Origin: Chondrus crispus
Taxonomy: Eukaryota > Rhodophyta > Florideophyceae > Gigartinales > Gigartinaceae
NCBI RefSeq assembly: GCF_000350225.1
Contig: NW_005179363.1
Coordinates: forward strand, 17,036 to 81,035
Length of the DNA: 64,000 nucleotides
Direction of reading: 5' to 3'
The notes under the pieces: generated by a model
Seen by the model: the letters and a program-made list of their open reading frames with translations, nothing else
What the model was told of the DNA's origin: nothing
The model's database searches: none
Made by a program: the position numbers and the translations under genes
Shown: piece after piece, positions 1 through 9,361 of the stretch
Layout of the letters: every line of letters starts with the position of its first letter
Position numbering within the stretch: position 1 is the stretch's first letter

Positions 1-2
1 AG

Positions 3-1145
3 CACCGCGATTTTGAATTCAAAATGGTCTGCGAGCACAATGGGGTGAGCGAAGGCGCGGCCGTATGGTGTTTCCAGTTCTATTTGACTGGGCAGGCTCA
101 CGCTTTGCTCCAGTCAAGGCTACATGGAAGCACCATAGCGGTCGATGCGGAGCAGCGCGAGCTGCTCGAAACCTACGCAGAAGTGGTTAACTTCATACTA
201 CTCACGTACTCAACTGACGAAGTTATTTCCGAAGCGGTTGGGGATGTCAAGTCCTTCCGTGAGAGCTCAAATATGACGCAGGAGGTGTACAGAAACCATT
301 TGTGGGACAAGGCGTTGCGTTGCGGAACCTTTTTCTGACAGGCGCTTGAAATCCTTTTTCGTTGAGGGACTTCTGCCAGCGACATGCGCGCAGGTGCGGA
401 ATTATCTCGCGACGCATCCGAGCGTGGACTACCACGCGGTGGCACGCTACGCGCAAGCGATAGGCGAGACGCACCGCTCGGCTCGAAGACAGGCGCCCTC
501 TCTCGCGTCGCCTCAAGCACCGTCCGATTCGATGAGAAGATTCACGCGCAACGCGGGGACAAGGCCCGTGCTGTCGGTCGACTCCCTATGTGAACTCCCG
601 ACAGCGCTCGGAACCGAACGGAGGAGATACTGGCGGTGACGGACCAGTCGGCGACGCCGAGCTCGCTTAGCTCGCCGCCGACTAGCTACCATCCGTCACC
701 GGCCTCGTCCCCGGCGGGCGCACCGATGGCGCCCGCCCAACAAGGTGACGAGCGCGCATATCCGAACAGAAGGCCAGTACAGAACCAGCGGGTCTGGTTC
801 TTCAACCAAGGATTACCTGGACCCCCGCCGTGTCGGTACTGTCTGGACCTGACCCACCGCCAGGAGCAATGTCCTGTGGTGGCAGATAGCGCGATGCGTT
901 CGAAGCTTTTGCAGGCCTGCGAGGCCAATTATCAAAAGCTTCAAATCCGCCAAGGTCTCCGTCCGGGTTCGCCGTTCGAGCGCCAACCGCCGACCGCTTG
1001 GCGAAATTCTCGTGCGCAGGCTTCCATGGGCATCCACGTGGTCGAGCCGAGCGAGACCGTCCGATTGGAAGAAGCCGTGATAATGCTGACGGACGAGGGG
1101 CCCGAGGACCTTGCGTTGACGGGGGAAGCCGGGGAGGACGCGTAG
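3..1145 (+). pseudogene. TE0 Gag pseudogene (capsid-like core plus CCHC zinc knuckle)
   Basis: This is the nucleocapsid/capsid polyprotein of a gypsy retrotransposon, which packages element RNA. Residues read from 24-338 match the Gag core of TE1 and TE2: a VNFILLTYSTDEV stretch corresponds to the block VNWLLRTYATN in TE1. Reading continues in another frame at 346-639 (FFVEGLLP, like the TE1 FIEGLTP block). It moves to a third frame at 636-1145, where CRYCLDLTHRQEQC gives a perfect CX2CX4HX4C knuckle. At least two frameshifts break the gene, so no full Gag can be made. The 5' end is cut by the window edge. Gag identity is secure from the knuckle and order; exact frameshift sites are approximate. 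Confidence 0.8.
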
Positions 1146-1245
1146 AGGCGTCGACGATCCTCCCCGTGCCAAGCCTCAATAAACAAGGCACCCCGTCGAC
1201 CGCTTCGGTACGCGCGCAGTCGCAAAGCCGGACGGAGCAAGCGGC

Positions 1246-1466
1246 GATTTGCTTCTTCAAGAAGCAAAATTATAAGGTCACCGCAACGGTCGGACAACGA
1301 CGCGCGCTCATGCGTGCCTCACGGCGGTTCTAGATTCGGGCGCCGGCCCGAATCTGATCCACCTACGCTGTGTGGCAGAACCGTGGCGCGCTGCCATCCA
1401 GTCCGCGCGGAGCCCGCCGCTCATCGACGCTTCGAATAGGTCGATGAAGGCCCTCGGCGAGGTCAA
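1246..1466 (+). pseudogene. TE0 aspartic protease, N-terminal half
   Basis: This is the front half of the retroelement aspartic protease, which would cleave Gag-Pol. The NYKVTATVG lead-in at about 1268 resembles NYKVYADLG of TE1. After a frameshift near 1315 the active-site motif LDSGAGPNL is read at about 1333-1359, followed by a decayed NRSMKALG block corresponding to NGRPLRTSG of TE1. The frame runs directly into the GTCAA target duplication, where TE1 was inserted. It resumes at 15455 with the block GTTFLDRHVKAILPP, matching GCEFNDRFVEAIYPR of TE1. Confidence 0.8.
1462..1466. repeat. Target-site duplication of TE1, left copy (GTCAA)
   Basis: The five bases GTCAA lie directly before the TG of the 5' LTR. 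The same five bases follow the CA of the 3' LTR at 15450-15454. A 5-bp duplication is typical of Ty3/gypsy integrases. Confidence 0.95.
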
Positions 1467-2193
1467 TGTAGTGCACTGTTACGCCTCCCTCAATCGCGAG
1501 GCATACGCGGGATGCCACCCTCCCGGGTGCGCATCCCACGTGTTCCCCACGTATGATCGTGTACATGTACCACGTGTAATCGTGTAACTACCCACCCAGG
1601 CATGGCCGGGTGTAAGCCCTGTCGAAGTACGGACAGTCTGTCACTCCACGTCTAGGCGTGTCGATTCCCACGTGTAGGCGGGTATCAAAACCCTATACAG
1701 GGGGAATTGCGTACTGTACAGCGCTGAGGCTGGTACGCCGGTAATTATTGCCGTGTTCTAATTAATTAATTAATAATAATAATTATTATTATTATTACGA
1801 CGTCGACTAGTATCTAGTCGACGCTCGACCCTAAGTAAAGAAGGCACGAAGCCTTGGGTTCTTTTCCTAAGCTTCTGGAATCTCGGTAGCAGCCTCGCGC
1901 CGGTCTAGCACATAACGTGCTGCACCACGCGAGCCCATCTACGACCGCGAATCCCAACCGCTCTACCGCGCGTGCTGCTACCGAGGATACTAACCGCTCT
2001 ACGGCGCGAGACGTCCCTACCGCTCCGCCCCCTCCGGGCGATCCCCTGCTCTAACCCTCCTTTTTGCTACCTACTGCGCCGATCGCGCCCGGACCCAGTT
2101 GCCGGTTATCACCGGGTGGTCTCCCGTACAACCCGCGTTCCGAACACTCGTGCTCTGCCCTGGGGTTATACACCGCGACCCCAGGGCACGACA
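1467..2193 (+). repeat. TE1 5' LTR (727 bp)
   Basis: It starts TGTAGTGCACTG and ends GGGCACGACA. The near-identical partner is 12573-15449; with the pogo insertion and its TA duplication removed, that partner is also exactly 727 bp. It contains an AT-rich (ATT)n tract at about 1760-1797 and a perfect 10-bp inverted repeat at 1801-1823. A short ORF at 1972-2262 crosses the LTR end and is not considered a gene. Confidence 0.96.
1801..1823. repeat. Perfect inverted repeat in the TE1 LTR
   Basis: The 10-base arm CGTCGACTAG is followed by TAT and then by its exact complement CTAGTCGACG. The same structure is intact in the 3' LTR at 15057-15079. It directly follows the (ATT)n run. It could be an RNA hairpin or a palindromic protein-binding site; no function is proven. 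Confidence 0.85.
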
Positions 2194-2196
2194 TTT

Positions 2197-2212
2197 TGGT
2201 CTCCCGACCTAG
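2197..2212 (+). promoter_or_regulatory. TE1 primer-binding site (candidate)
   Basis: TGGTCTCCCGACCTAG begins three bases after the LTR and opens with TGG, the complement of a tRNA CCA end. A closely related block, TAGTCTCCCGACTTAG, stands four bases after the LTR end of TE2 (21463). Both families therefore probably used the same tRNA primer. The tRNA itself cannot be named from this window. Confidence 0.7.
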
Positions 2213-2296
2213 AATTCTGCGGAGTCTCTAACCCCTTTCTCTTTTCTAATTGTTTCTTTTGAGGGTGCTCACCACCGTTCACAGGTGTTTCAAGAC

Positions 2297-4561
2297 ATGG
2301 TGTCCGGGTCGGAGAGTTCCCGAGAAACCCGTCCCCGAGACGTTCCTGCGCCCGTAGCGGCGTGGATAACTCGGAGCTGCCGTGAGGCGCTCCGAGAAGC
2401 CGAAAGGTTTACGCTCACAACGGTGGCGGAGAAACTCGCAGCGCACTCGTCGGCGCTACGAGAGAACCTCAACTCCTTCGTGGAGGAAACCGTCGCCACG
2501 CAGGCGGATGTACAATCCGCGCGCGAGCGCGATCGCCTCTCCGCCCTGGAAGGCGTATTGACCAAGGCCTGGCAAGGAGACATCGAGGCCAGGGTCGAGG
2601 AGGCGATCCTCCCTCTGAAAACGGAGATCGCTACTGTAACGGAGGAAGTCAAGTCCCTCCGTCAGGAAATATCCGTCCTCAAGACGTACCGCCCCGATCC
2701 GGCGCCTGTTACTCAGGACGGATCGGTGGCGCCCACCCCAGCCATTGCTGCTGTTAAGCCTCCGGCCATTGGCGGAGTTACCACAACTCCGCCCTCGGGC
2801 GAAGTGCCAGTCACCTCCCGGAGACGGGAGTTACCTCCGTTGGACGAGAACTTACTCTTGTCCAACGTCACGATCCCGGCGTTACAGGCCGCGGGGATAC
2901 CCGTCCCCTCCGTGGGGACCGGTCCCCAACTATTCGCCGACCCGACGGCGTCAATGGTCCCCGCGAGGGCGTTCCCAGGGGACGCCCCCGCCGGTCAGGA
3001 CCCCCGTGAGGGTGAATTACCCTCCCGGAATCCCCCGGGAGGAAACCCCGACTCGGGGGGAAGCTCCGACGGCGATGGCGAGGGACGACGAAAAAAGTCC
3101 AAGCCAAGCCGGAAGAAACGGGACTCTCGACGTCGGAAGGGGGGCAAGAGTGCCTACCCGCCATCCGAGGGACCCTCCTCGTCGTACTCGAGCTCAGCCT
3201 CGTCTTCGCCCTCTGACTCGGAATCGGATTCCGAGTCAGAGTCACTCACGGCCCCGCAGCCGATGTTCGGCCCCAGACAGAAGCACGTCTCCGTCTGGAA
3301 GCCGACGAACCACCGCTTTCGGGGCGTATGTAATTACCGAGCGTATCGCCTCGAGGACACGAGGCAGACCGTGGATGACAAGGTCTACGCCTCGACCCGT
3401 AAGAGGGTACAGTACCTCCTCGTGGTGATGGGAGATTACAAGTTCAGCGGGGTGGACCCAATCAGAGTCATAAGTTTCCTTGCGCGTTGCAAGGAGAACT
3501 TTGATAACTCCAATATGACTGAGGCGATGGCCCTGATGGCTCTCCCCCACCTGTTATCCCCGCCGGCAAAAGAGGCGTATGAGTCCCAGAGAGGGTTACA
3601 CCGCAAATCCCAAGGGATCGCGAACTGGGCGGCAGCCGTAAACTGGTTGCTGCGCACTTACGCGACCAACCTCGAAATTGAGCACGCCCTCACTGCGCTG
3701 AGAGAATTACGCCAAAAACCGGGCGAACTGGAAACCGAGTACGCCACTCGGATGCTGAACGCCCTCGGGAGATGTGGCGACGTACACTCGCCCTACGAGA
3801 GGACTACCCTGTTCATCGAGGGTCTCACGCCGGCGATCAAGCCGTTAGTTCTGCAAACCCGCGAGGATCGACCGCGATCCTCGTTCGGGGATACGGTGGC
3901 TCACGCGCACTCCCACGGAGAGGCCCTCCGAGCTCGGCAAGCCTCGAGTCGCCGGGTGGAATTTGCTAGGCCCCGCCCTGGTAAGCAGGTCCTTGCCGCT
4001 CTTGATAGCGTTCCGTCCTCCACAACCGGTCCCACCGCCAGCTACCAAACGGCGGCGGGTGCCGAGAATTACTTCGCCACGGAAGGGGACAACGCTGGCG
4101 GGATTCCTTCCCTGCCAACGGAGGACTCCTCCTTCAACGATGGAGATTCGCTCTTCTACGGCGACCGGCGCAAGCCGTACCAACCCGCTGCGGAGCGTAC
4201 GGGGAGCCCCCACGGGCCCGCCTTCGGGCGGCCCTCCCGGAACATCCAGAAGGACCTACGGGGACCCCCGTCCCCGCAGATCCTCTGCTTCGCCTGTTAC
4301 AAGGTCGGGTACCATATAGCCCCTGACTGTGACTTAAAGGTGAAGGATGTCTCCCTCGTACCCCATCAGTACGAGAAGCTGAGTACGGCACAGAAAGGCC
4401 GGGTCCCCTCGGAAGCGTACCTCCGCGCCGTTGCTCTCCTCAGTTATGAGGCCAACAGGGTAATTAATCCCGCTACCGCGGCCGACCCGCCGCCGCATTT
4501 AGGCACGGGGACGAAGACTGCCCCGCCCCCTGACGGCGTTCGACAACCTCCAAAAAACTAG
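2297..4561 (+). CDS. TE1 Gag polyprotein
   Basis: Structural protein of the retrotransposon particle, 754 aa from the ATG at 2297; a GTG four codons upstream is in frame but less likely. The N-terminal third is charged and probably coiled coil. Residues about 250-330 are a low-complexity Pro/Ser/Asp and Lys/Arg tract. A retrotransposon-gag core follows at about 390-530, with the blocks FLARCKENFDN and WLLRTYATN. Near the C-terminus is a zinc-knuckle-like CFACYKVGYHIAPDC in which the spacing is CX2CX5HX4C, one residue longer than the canonical form. The gene ends in TAG at 4559-4561, directly after the slippery heptamer for Pol. It is open throughout, unlike Gag of TE0 and TE2. Confidence 0.9.
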   Translation: MVSGSESSRETRPRDVPAPVAAWITRSCREALREAERFTLTTVAEKLAAHSSALRENLNSFVEETVATQADVQSARERDRLSALEGVLTKAWQGDIEARVEEAILPLKTEIATVTEEVKSLRQEISVLKTYRPDPAPVTQDGSVAPTPAIAAVKPPAIGGVTTTPPSGEVPVTSRRRELPPLDENLLLSNVTIPALQAAGIPVPSVGTGPQLFADPTASMVPARAFPGDAPAGQDPREGELPSRNPPGGNPDSGGSSDGDGEGRRKKSKPSRKKRDSRRRKGGKSAYPPSEGPSSSYSSSASSSPSDSESDSESESLTAPQPMFGPRQKHVSVWKPTNHRFRGVCNYRAYRLEDTRQTVDDKVYASTRKRVQYLLVVMGDYKFSGVDPIRVISFLARCKENFDNSNMTEAMALMALPHLLSPPAKEAYESQRGLHRKSQGIANWAAAVNWLLRTYATNLEIEHALTALRELRQKPGELETEYATRMLNALGRCGDVHSPYERTTLFIEGLTPAIKPLVLQTREDRPRSSFGDTVAHAHSHGEALRARQASSRRVEFARPRPGKQVLAALDSVPSSTTGPTASYQTAAGAENYFATEGDNAGGIPSLPTEDSSFNDGDSLFYGDRRKPYQPAAERTGSPHGPAFGRPSRNIQKDLRGPPSPQILCFACYKVGYHIAPDCDLKVKDVSLVPHQYEKLSTAQKGRVPSEAYLRAVALLSYEANRVINPATAADPPPHLGTGTKTAPPPDGVRQPPKN

Positions 4562-4589
4562 GAGAACCTCAGCCCGCAGCAGCTGAGGT
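4552..4589 (+). promoter_or_regulatory. -1 ribosomal frameshift signal between gag and pol
   Basis: The heptamer A AAA AAC (4552-4558) lies in the correct X XXY YYZ phase of the gag frame, immediately before the gag stop. After a 7-base spacer there is a stem-loop, ACCTCAGC (4566-4573) pairing with GCTGAGGT (4582-4589) around an 8-base loop. Slipping back one base enters the pol frame, which is open from 4558 to 8877 without a stop. This matches the architecture of retroviral -1 frameshift sites. Confidence 0.85.
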
Positions 4590-7500
4590 AAACCCGGGCT
4601 CCGCCCCTGATCAGTCGCCCAAGCTGGCGGACGAAGACTCACCTCCAAAGGTGGAGAAGCGGTTCCGAATTCTCGGCCGCAACCATACTGGTACTAGCCA
4701 GGATAACCCCTATCCCGAAGGACTCGGTACTCTACGCCGACCATGGCGGAGGAACATCCCAGTGCTCGCCCCGGGTGTTCCGACCTCCGAGACAGTAATG
4801 ACCCTGTCTCGGAGAAATTACAAGGTCTACGCTGACCTTGGACTAACACCAGCTATATTGCTGAGGCAACTCACCATCCTCGACACGGGAGCGGGATCTA
4901 ATTTTGTCAGGGCTGACACGTTACCCACAGGATGGGAGTCTCTCCTCATCCCGGGCGAAGTCCCGACAATTGCAGACGCAAATGGACGGCCCTTGCGTAC
5001 CAGCGGTCAAATACCACTGGTGGTGCGGTTAGGTGACCGCACCATGAAGTGCACATTCATCGTCTGTGAGCGATTGGCCGCCCCCGTTATTCTGGGTTGC
5101 GAATTTAACGACCGATTTGTCGAAGCCATCTACCCCCGACGCAAGCTCGTGGAGTTGGACGACGGTACGAAGGTACCCATCGTTCGGAAACCGGCTCGTC
5201 GTGCCGCGGACCACCCTCCGCTCCCCTCGGAGCAGGAGTATTCCCCCACAGCAGGGCGTATTTCCCCCAAGCTTAAGGTCGCCCGTGCAGTGGATATCCC
5301 CGCCGGTACTCAAACGTGGGTTTACGTCACCAACGGAAGGAGTGGACTCTCGGTCGTAGAGCCGAACCCGCAATTATATGCGAAGCACAGAGTCTCCATC
5401 TCCAACGGAGTGGTTCACCTCTCCCCGTTGCAGGAGTTTCGGGTCTTGGTGGCCAACTTCTCAGCGGCCACCAAGAGACTATCGAAGAACCAAGTAGTGG
5501 GTTTCGTATCCCCCCATCCCCGCGCGATGATCCGCACGGCGATGCCATTAGACGCAGCTCTTGCTGCGGAATTTCACGAGGGGGGCCCGTCGGTACAGAA
5601 CGACGACTCCCCTCGGCCAACCTCCTCAACCCCGGAGTCGGACTCCCATCCCAAGGATGTCGTCCCCCTCGACCACCTGCCGCCGCACCAGCGTAGGCAG
5701 ATTAGCACCATGCTCACGCCATACGCGGGCATGTGGAACGGGACTCTGGGCGAGGTTCGCGGGACAAACCACCGCATTGAGCTCACCCCCGGCGCTAGGC
5801 CGTTCCGTTGCCAACCGTATCGGGCAGGACCACGCGCCCGAGAGGCGGAACAAGCCTCGGTTGACGAGATGTTGGCTAACGGGGTGATCACCAGGTCGAA
5901 ATCCGAATGGGCGTCGCCTGTCGTCCTCATCCCCAAGCAGGATGGAAGCCTCCGTTTTTGTGTCGACTACCGTCGACTAAACGCTCTCACCGTGCGAGAC
6001 ACGTACCCCATTCCTCGCATGGACGAGTGTCTCGACTCCCTCGGGGAGGCTAAGGTGTTCACCACCTTGGATTGTAACTCCGGCTACTGGCAAATTCCAG
6101 TAGCCAAGGAGGATAGAGCAAAAACCACGTTTACGTGCCATGCTGGGACGTTTCAGTTCAACCGAATGCCCTTCGGCCTGATGAACGCCCCGGCTACATT
6201 TCAAAGAATGTTGGATATTCTCCTCTCCGGCTACCGATGGAAGAGTTGCTCGATTTACTTGGACGACATAATTATTTTCTCCAAGGATCACGACTCCCAT
6301 CTCAAGGATGTGGAGGTTATACTCCAAGCCCTACAACAGGAGGGTTTATCACTTAAGCTCAAAAAGTGTAAGTTTTTCCAAGACTCGGTAGAGTACTTGG
6401 GACATATCATTCGACCGGGGGAACTGCAAGTTCACCCAAAGAATGTCAAAGCGCTCTCCGAAGCGACCACCCCACGGACCCAAACGGAGCTCCGCTCCTT
6501 TTTGGGAATGTGTAATGTATTCCGACGATTTGTCGCCCACTTCCCTAACATAGCGGTGCCTCTGACGGCTATGCTCCGCAAGGGAGAACCAGATCTCCTT
6601 CCCACCTTTGCGGAGGTCCAAACCACGGCCTTCAACACGATGAAGGAGTGTCTAATATCCCCCCCGGTGTTGAAGCTTCCTCGCCTCAGGTTACCCTACT
6701 CGCTCGATACCGATGCGTCAGACGCTCAACTGGGTTGTACCTTGCTACAAACCCATGAGGATGGGCACCGATACCCGGTTGGGTATTGGTCCCGCACGCT
6801 ATCTACAGCGGAACGCAATTACTCGACGACCGAGAAAGAATGCCTCGCCATCGTATGGGCGATTCAAACGCTGCGGCCCTACCTGGAACGCGAGCGGTTT
6901 ACGGTCAACACCGATCACCATTCTCTCAGGTGGCTCATGAACCTCGTCGATGCGAGTGGTCGACTTTCCCGGTGGCGCTTGCGCCTTGCCGAATATGACT
7001 TCGACGTTACCTACGTGAAGGGAATCAAGAATTGCCTTGCCGACGCTTTAAGTCGTATACCCTCCGCGGGGGGTACTACCGTCCCGGTGGACGAGGAGAT
7101 ACCTTGTTGCTCAGCTTTGGACCTTGAGGACGATCCTCTGTTCACAGAGGAAAATGATGACGACCCTGAGGTCGACGTGACATCCGGCTGTTATGCCTTG
7201 GAACCCCCGGCATCAAAGGCCGCGCTGACGCACGACGATTTTTCGCGGAAGCAACTCTCCGACCCCCTGTGTAAGGAGGTGGCTTCCCGTCTTGCGAAGG
7301 GGGAGGGTTCCGCCCAACTCCGATTGTCACGGTTCTTCATCAACACAGAAGGTTTAATCTGTCGGAAAGCCCACCTGGATGGTGTCGAACAAATTGTCGT
7401 CCGAACAACCCTCCGTGACAGGGTGTTGTATTTATCGCATTATCCCGCCACCTCAGGTCACCCTGGAGGTCGGCGTTTATTCTACACGCTCCGGCAGCGG

Positions 7501-8877
7501 TATTACTGGCCAAGCATGTCCGTCGATGCCTATTCCACAGTCCGGATGTGTCCCGACTGCGCCAAGGCCCGCATCAAATTGCGTAAACACAACTCAGAAT
7601 TGAAGACGTTCCCTCCATCAGGCCCCCTGGAGTACATTGCAATTGATATCCTTGGAGAACTACCCCGAACCCCAAGAGGACATCGTTACCTCTTGGTGAT
7701 GACGGACCGTTACTCCAAGTTAACCCGAACCGTACCCTTACGGAAAATCACCGCCGAGACAGTAACTCAGGCGTTCATTTCACACTGGGTCTTCGTTTAC
7801 GGAGCCCCAGTGAAGCTCCTCTCCGACAACGGGAGTCAATTCACTTCGAGGTTCTTTCTCGGAGTGTGCAAAATCCTCTCTATTGAGAGTGTGTTCACAA
7901 CCGCATATCACCCCCAGACTAATGGGCAGGTGGAAAGATTCACCAGAACGTTGGTCTCAACTCTACGGCACTATCTGGCCGATAACCAACGTGACTGGGA
8001 CCAGTACACGGATGCCCTCACCTATGGCTACAACTGCACGGTCAACCGCATGATCGGCATGAAGCCATTTGAGCTGGTGTTATCCCGGACGCCGAGTCCG
8101 TTGTCCCTACAGCAAACTCCGCTGTTGGCACCCTCCGCCTCACGGGCGCATTTCAAGTTCCGCTTCCTCGCGTGGTTGCGCGGCCTCATGGCCACGGCTG
8201 ACAGGAATCTACGCGCCGGACAGGAACGCTACAAGGACGACTTTGACAAGCGGATTCGACTCCCTACGCCGGAATATCAAGTAGGGGACCAAGTCCTCGT
8301 TAACCGAGAAGCGGCATTACGCTCAGAGGAGCGAACCGACAAGGATCGGGTGAACAACAAACTCGCACCGCGCACTGAGGGACCGTTCCCCGTGGTAAAG
8401 GTGGATGACCATACTGTCACCGTCCTTCGAGGTACCGGGCTGAAGGACAGAATCTCTCGAGATAGAGTCGTCAAGGCCCCCTCGCTACGCAACGCGGTCG
8501 GGGGCGCTACGCCCTCGTTGGCGGATCAGCGCGATGATGGGGAAACCCCGTCGTCGGACACGACTCCCATCCGAGGGAGAGGCATTGAGGGACAGTTGGG
8601 TAATCTACCGCTCGACGACCTCGAGCCGGAAGAGGACACCGCCACCCCGGCGCCTTCCCCCGCGCACGCTCCGGGACTGATGGATGCCCTGACCAGCGAA
8701 ACCCCGGAGCGGGTTATATCTCGACTCGCTCCCACCCCCCCCCCAGGTAAGGGAGGTTCCATCGTCGAACCGAAAGGCTGCGGCTACTGCATCGGCGAGA
8801 GAAAAACGGGCACCCCGCAGTGCGCCGGGGGCGCCCGAGAATGCGCGTACACCCCCCCGAGCCGCGACCTCCAATGA
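4558..8877 (+). CDS. TE1 Pol: protease, reverse transcriptase, RNase H, integrase
   Basis: Enzymatic polyprotein, about 1440 codons, expressed as a Gag-Pol fusion by -1 frameshifting at 4558. Counting from the GTG at 4651: aspartic protease LDTGAG near residue 77; RT with FCVDYRRLN and catalytic YLDD near 536; RNase H with DTDASD near 685 and TDHHSLRWL; integrase zinc finger (H, H, C, C in HYPATSGH...CPDCAK) near 930-975; integrase catalytic triad in AIDILGEL, LSDNGSQF and NGQVERF near 1000, 1056 and 1093; and a GPF block near 1240. All catalytic motifs are present. The tail after the GPF block is Pro/Thr-rich and ends before the chromodomain, which is one frame away. Confidence 0.93.
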   Translation, partial: LGEPQPAAAEVNPGSAPDQSPKLADEDSPPKVEKRFRILGRNHTGTSQDNPYPEGLGTLRRPWRRNIPVLAPGVPTSETVMTLSRRNYKVYADLGLTPAILLRQLTILDTGAGSNFVRADTLPTGWESLLIPGEVPTIADANGRPLRTSGQIPLVVRLGDRTMKCTFIVCERLAAPVILGCEFNDRFVEAIYPRRKLVELDDGTKVPIVRKPARRAADHPPLPSEQEYSPTAGRISPKLKVARAVDIPAGTQTWVYVTNGRSGLSVVEPNPQLYAKHRVSISNGVVHLSPLQEFRVLVANFSAATKRLSKNQVVGFVSPHPRAMIRTAMPLDAALAAEFHEGGPSVQNDDSPRPTSSTPESDSHPKDVVPLDHLPPHQRRQISTMLTPYAGMWNGTLGEVRGTNHRIELTPGARPFRCQPYRAGPRAREAEQASVDEMLANGVITRSKSEWASPVVLIPKQDGSLRFCVDYRRLNALTVRDTYPIPRMDECLDSLGEAKVFTTLDCNSGYWQIPVAKEDRAKTTFTCHAGTFQFNRMPFGLMNAPATFQRMLDILLSGYRWKSCSIYLDDIIIFSKDHDSHLKDVEVILQALQQEGLSLKLKKCKFFQDSVEYLGHIIRPGELQVHPKNVKALSEATTPRTQTELRSFLGMCNVFRRFVAHFPNIAVPLTAMLRKGEPDLLPTFAEVQTTAFNTMKECLISPPVLKLPRLRLPYSLDTDASDAQLGCTLLQTHEDGHRYPVGYWSRTLSTAERNYSTTEKECLAIVWAIQTLRPYLERERFTVNTDHHSLRWLMNLVDASGRLSRWRLRLAEYDFDVTYVKGIKNCLADALSRIPSAGGTTVPVDEEIPCCSALDLEDDPLFTEENDDDPEVDVTSGCYALEPPASKAALTHDDFSRKQLSDPLCKEVASRLAKGEGSAQLRLSRFFINTEGLICRKAHLDGVEQIVVRTTLRDRVLYLSHYPATSGHPGGRRLFYTLRQRYYWPSMSVDAYSTVRMCPDCAKARIKLRKHNSELKTFPPSGPLEYIAIDILGELPRTPRGHRYLLVMTDRYSKLTRTVPLRKITAETVTQAFISHWVFVYGAPVKLLSDNGSQFTSRFFLGVCKILSIESVFTTAYHPQTNGQVERFTRTLVSTLRHYLADNQRDWDQYTDALTYGYNCTVNRMIGMKPFELVLSRTPSPLSLQQTPLLAPSASRAHFKFRFLAWLRGLMATADRNLRAGQERYKDDFDKRIRLPTPEYQVGDQVLVNREAALRSEERTDKDRVNNKLAPRTEGPFPVVKVDDHTVTVLRGTGLKDRISRDRVVKAPSLRNAVGGATPSLADQRDDGETPSSDTTPIRGRGIEGQLGNLPLDDLEPEEDTATPAPSPAHAPGLMDALTSETPERVISRLAPTPPPGKGGSIVEPKGCGYCIGERKTGTPQCAGGARECAYTPPSRDLQ

Positions 8878-8878
8878 C

Positions 8879-9361
8879 ACGTGTCGCGCCCGAGGGAGAA
8901 ATGGCGTCCCGCCAAGATGGGCGAAGGGCAGCTTACACGATCGGGCCACGCTTGCTCCCTTGCGAGAGACACGCGAACCTTCCGCACCGACACCCGCGAG
9001 GCGAGCCGTCCAACAGGCCCTGTCGGAGACCATACCGGCCCTTGCCGCGAGGTGTGCCTTTAACATCAGCGGCGCTGGCCTACCACCGTCGCCGGCCCCA
9101 CCTCCGCCGCGTTCTCCGACCTCCCCGGGAGTGTTACCCACCGAGTACGTCGTAGAATCCCTCTCCGGGCATGCCGCCGGCTCGGACGGAATTCCGGTGT
9201 TTCGCGTTCACTGGTATGGCTATTCTACGGACGACGACACCTGGGAACCAGCCCACCACGTTGACTACAATACTGTCGTACGTTACTGTCGACGCAAGCA
9301 CCTGCGGGTACCCGCTCGGTCACTATGGGACCGGCCCGACAGCGTCGGTATGCAGCATTAG
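8879..9361 (+). pseudogene. TE1 chromodomain segment (Pol C-terminus in the +1 frame)
   Basis: A chromodomain at the end of gypsy integrases tethers the complex to modified chromatin. Here it reads at about 9135-9320: EYVVESLSGH, then FRVHWYGYSTDDDTWEP, then VVRYCRRKH, with the expected aromatic residues (Y, W-Y, W). It is in the +1 frame relative to Pol, whose stop is at 8875-8877. This frame is open across that stop, so the two frames overlap. In TE2 the chromodomain is continuous with the integrase, which argues that a small insertion or deletion in the Pol tail broke TE1. A second programmed shift cannot be ruled out. Confidence 0.75.

Larger units (their letters stand above)
1..1466 (+). 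mobile_element. TE0: left part of an old, decayed Ty3/gypsy element
   Basis: This stretch holds the Gag and the start of the protease of an old gypsy element. It is interrupted at 1466 by the insertion of TE1 and resumes at 15450. The evidence is protein similarity to TE1 inside this window: a Gag core, a CCHC knuckle, then a protease motif LDSGAGPNL, in the expected order but in several frames. The 5' LTR and Gag N-terminus lie outside the window. The protease reading crosses the TE1 insertion site and continues after 15454, which shows that the two halves belong together. Confidence 0.85.

Noticed and set aside
1972-2262. Short + strand ORF with a similar copy at 15228
   Set aside because: Both lie in the two LTRs of TE1 and run across the LTR end into different sequence. 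The similarity is due to the LTR duplication, not a gene.
2868-5936. Many long frames opposite to or overlapping TE1 gag and pol
   Set aside because: They are shadows of GC-rich coding sequence in other frames and have no domain signatures.
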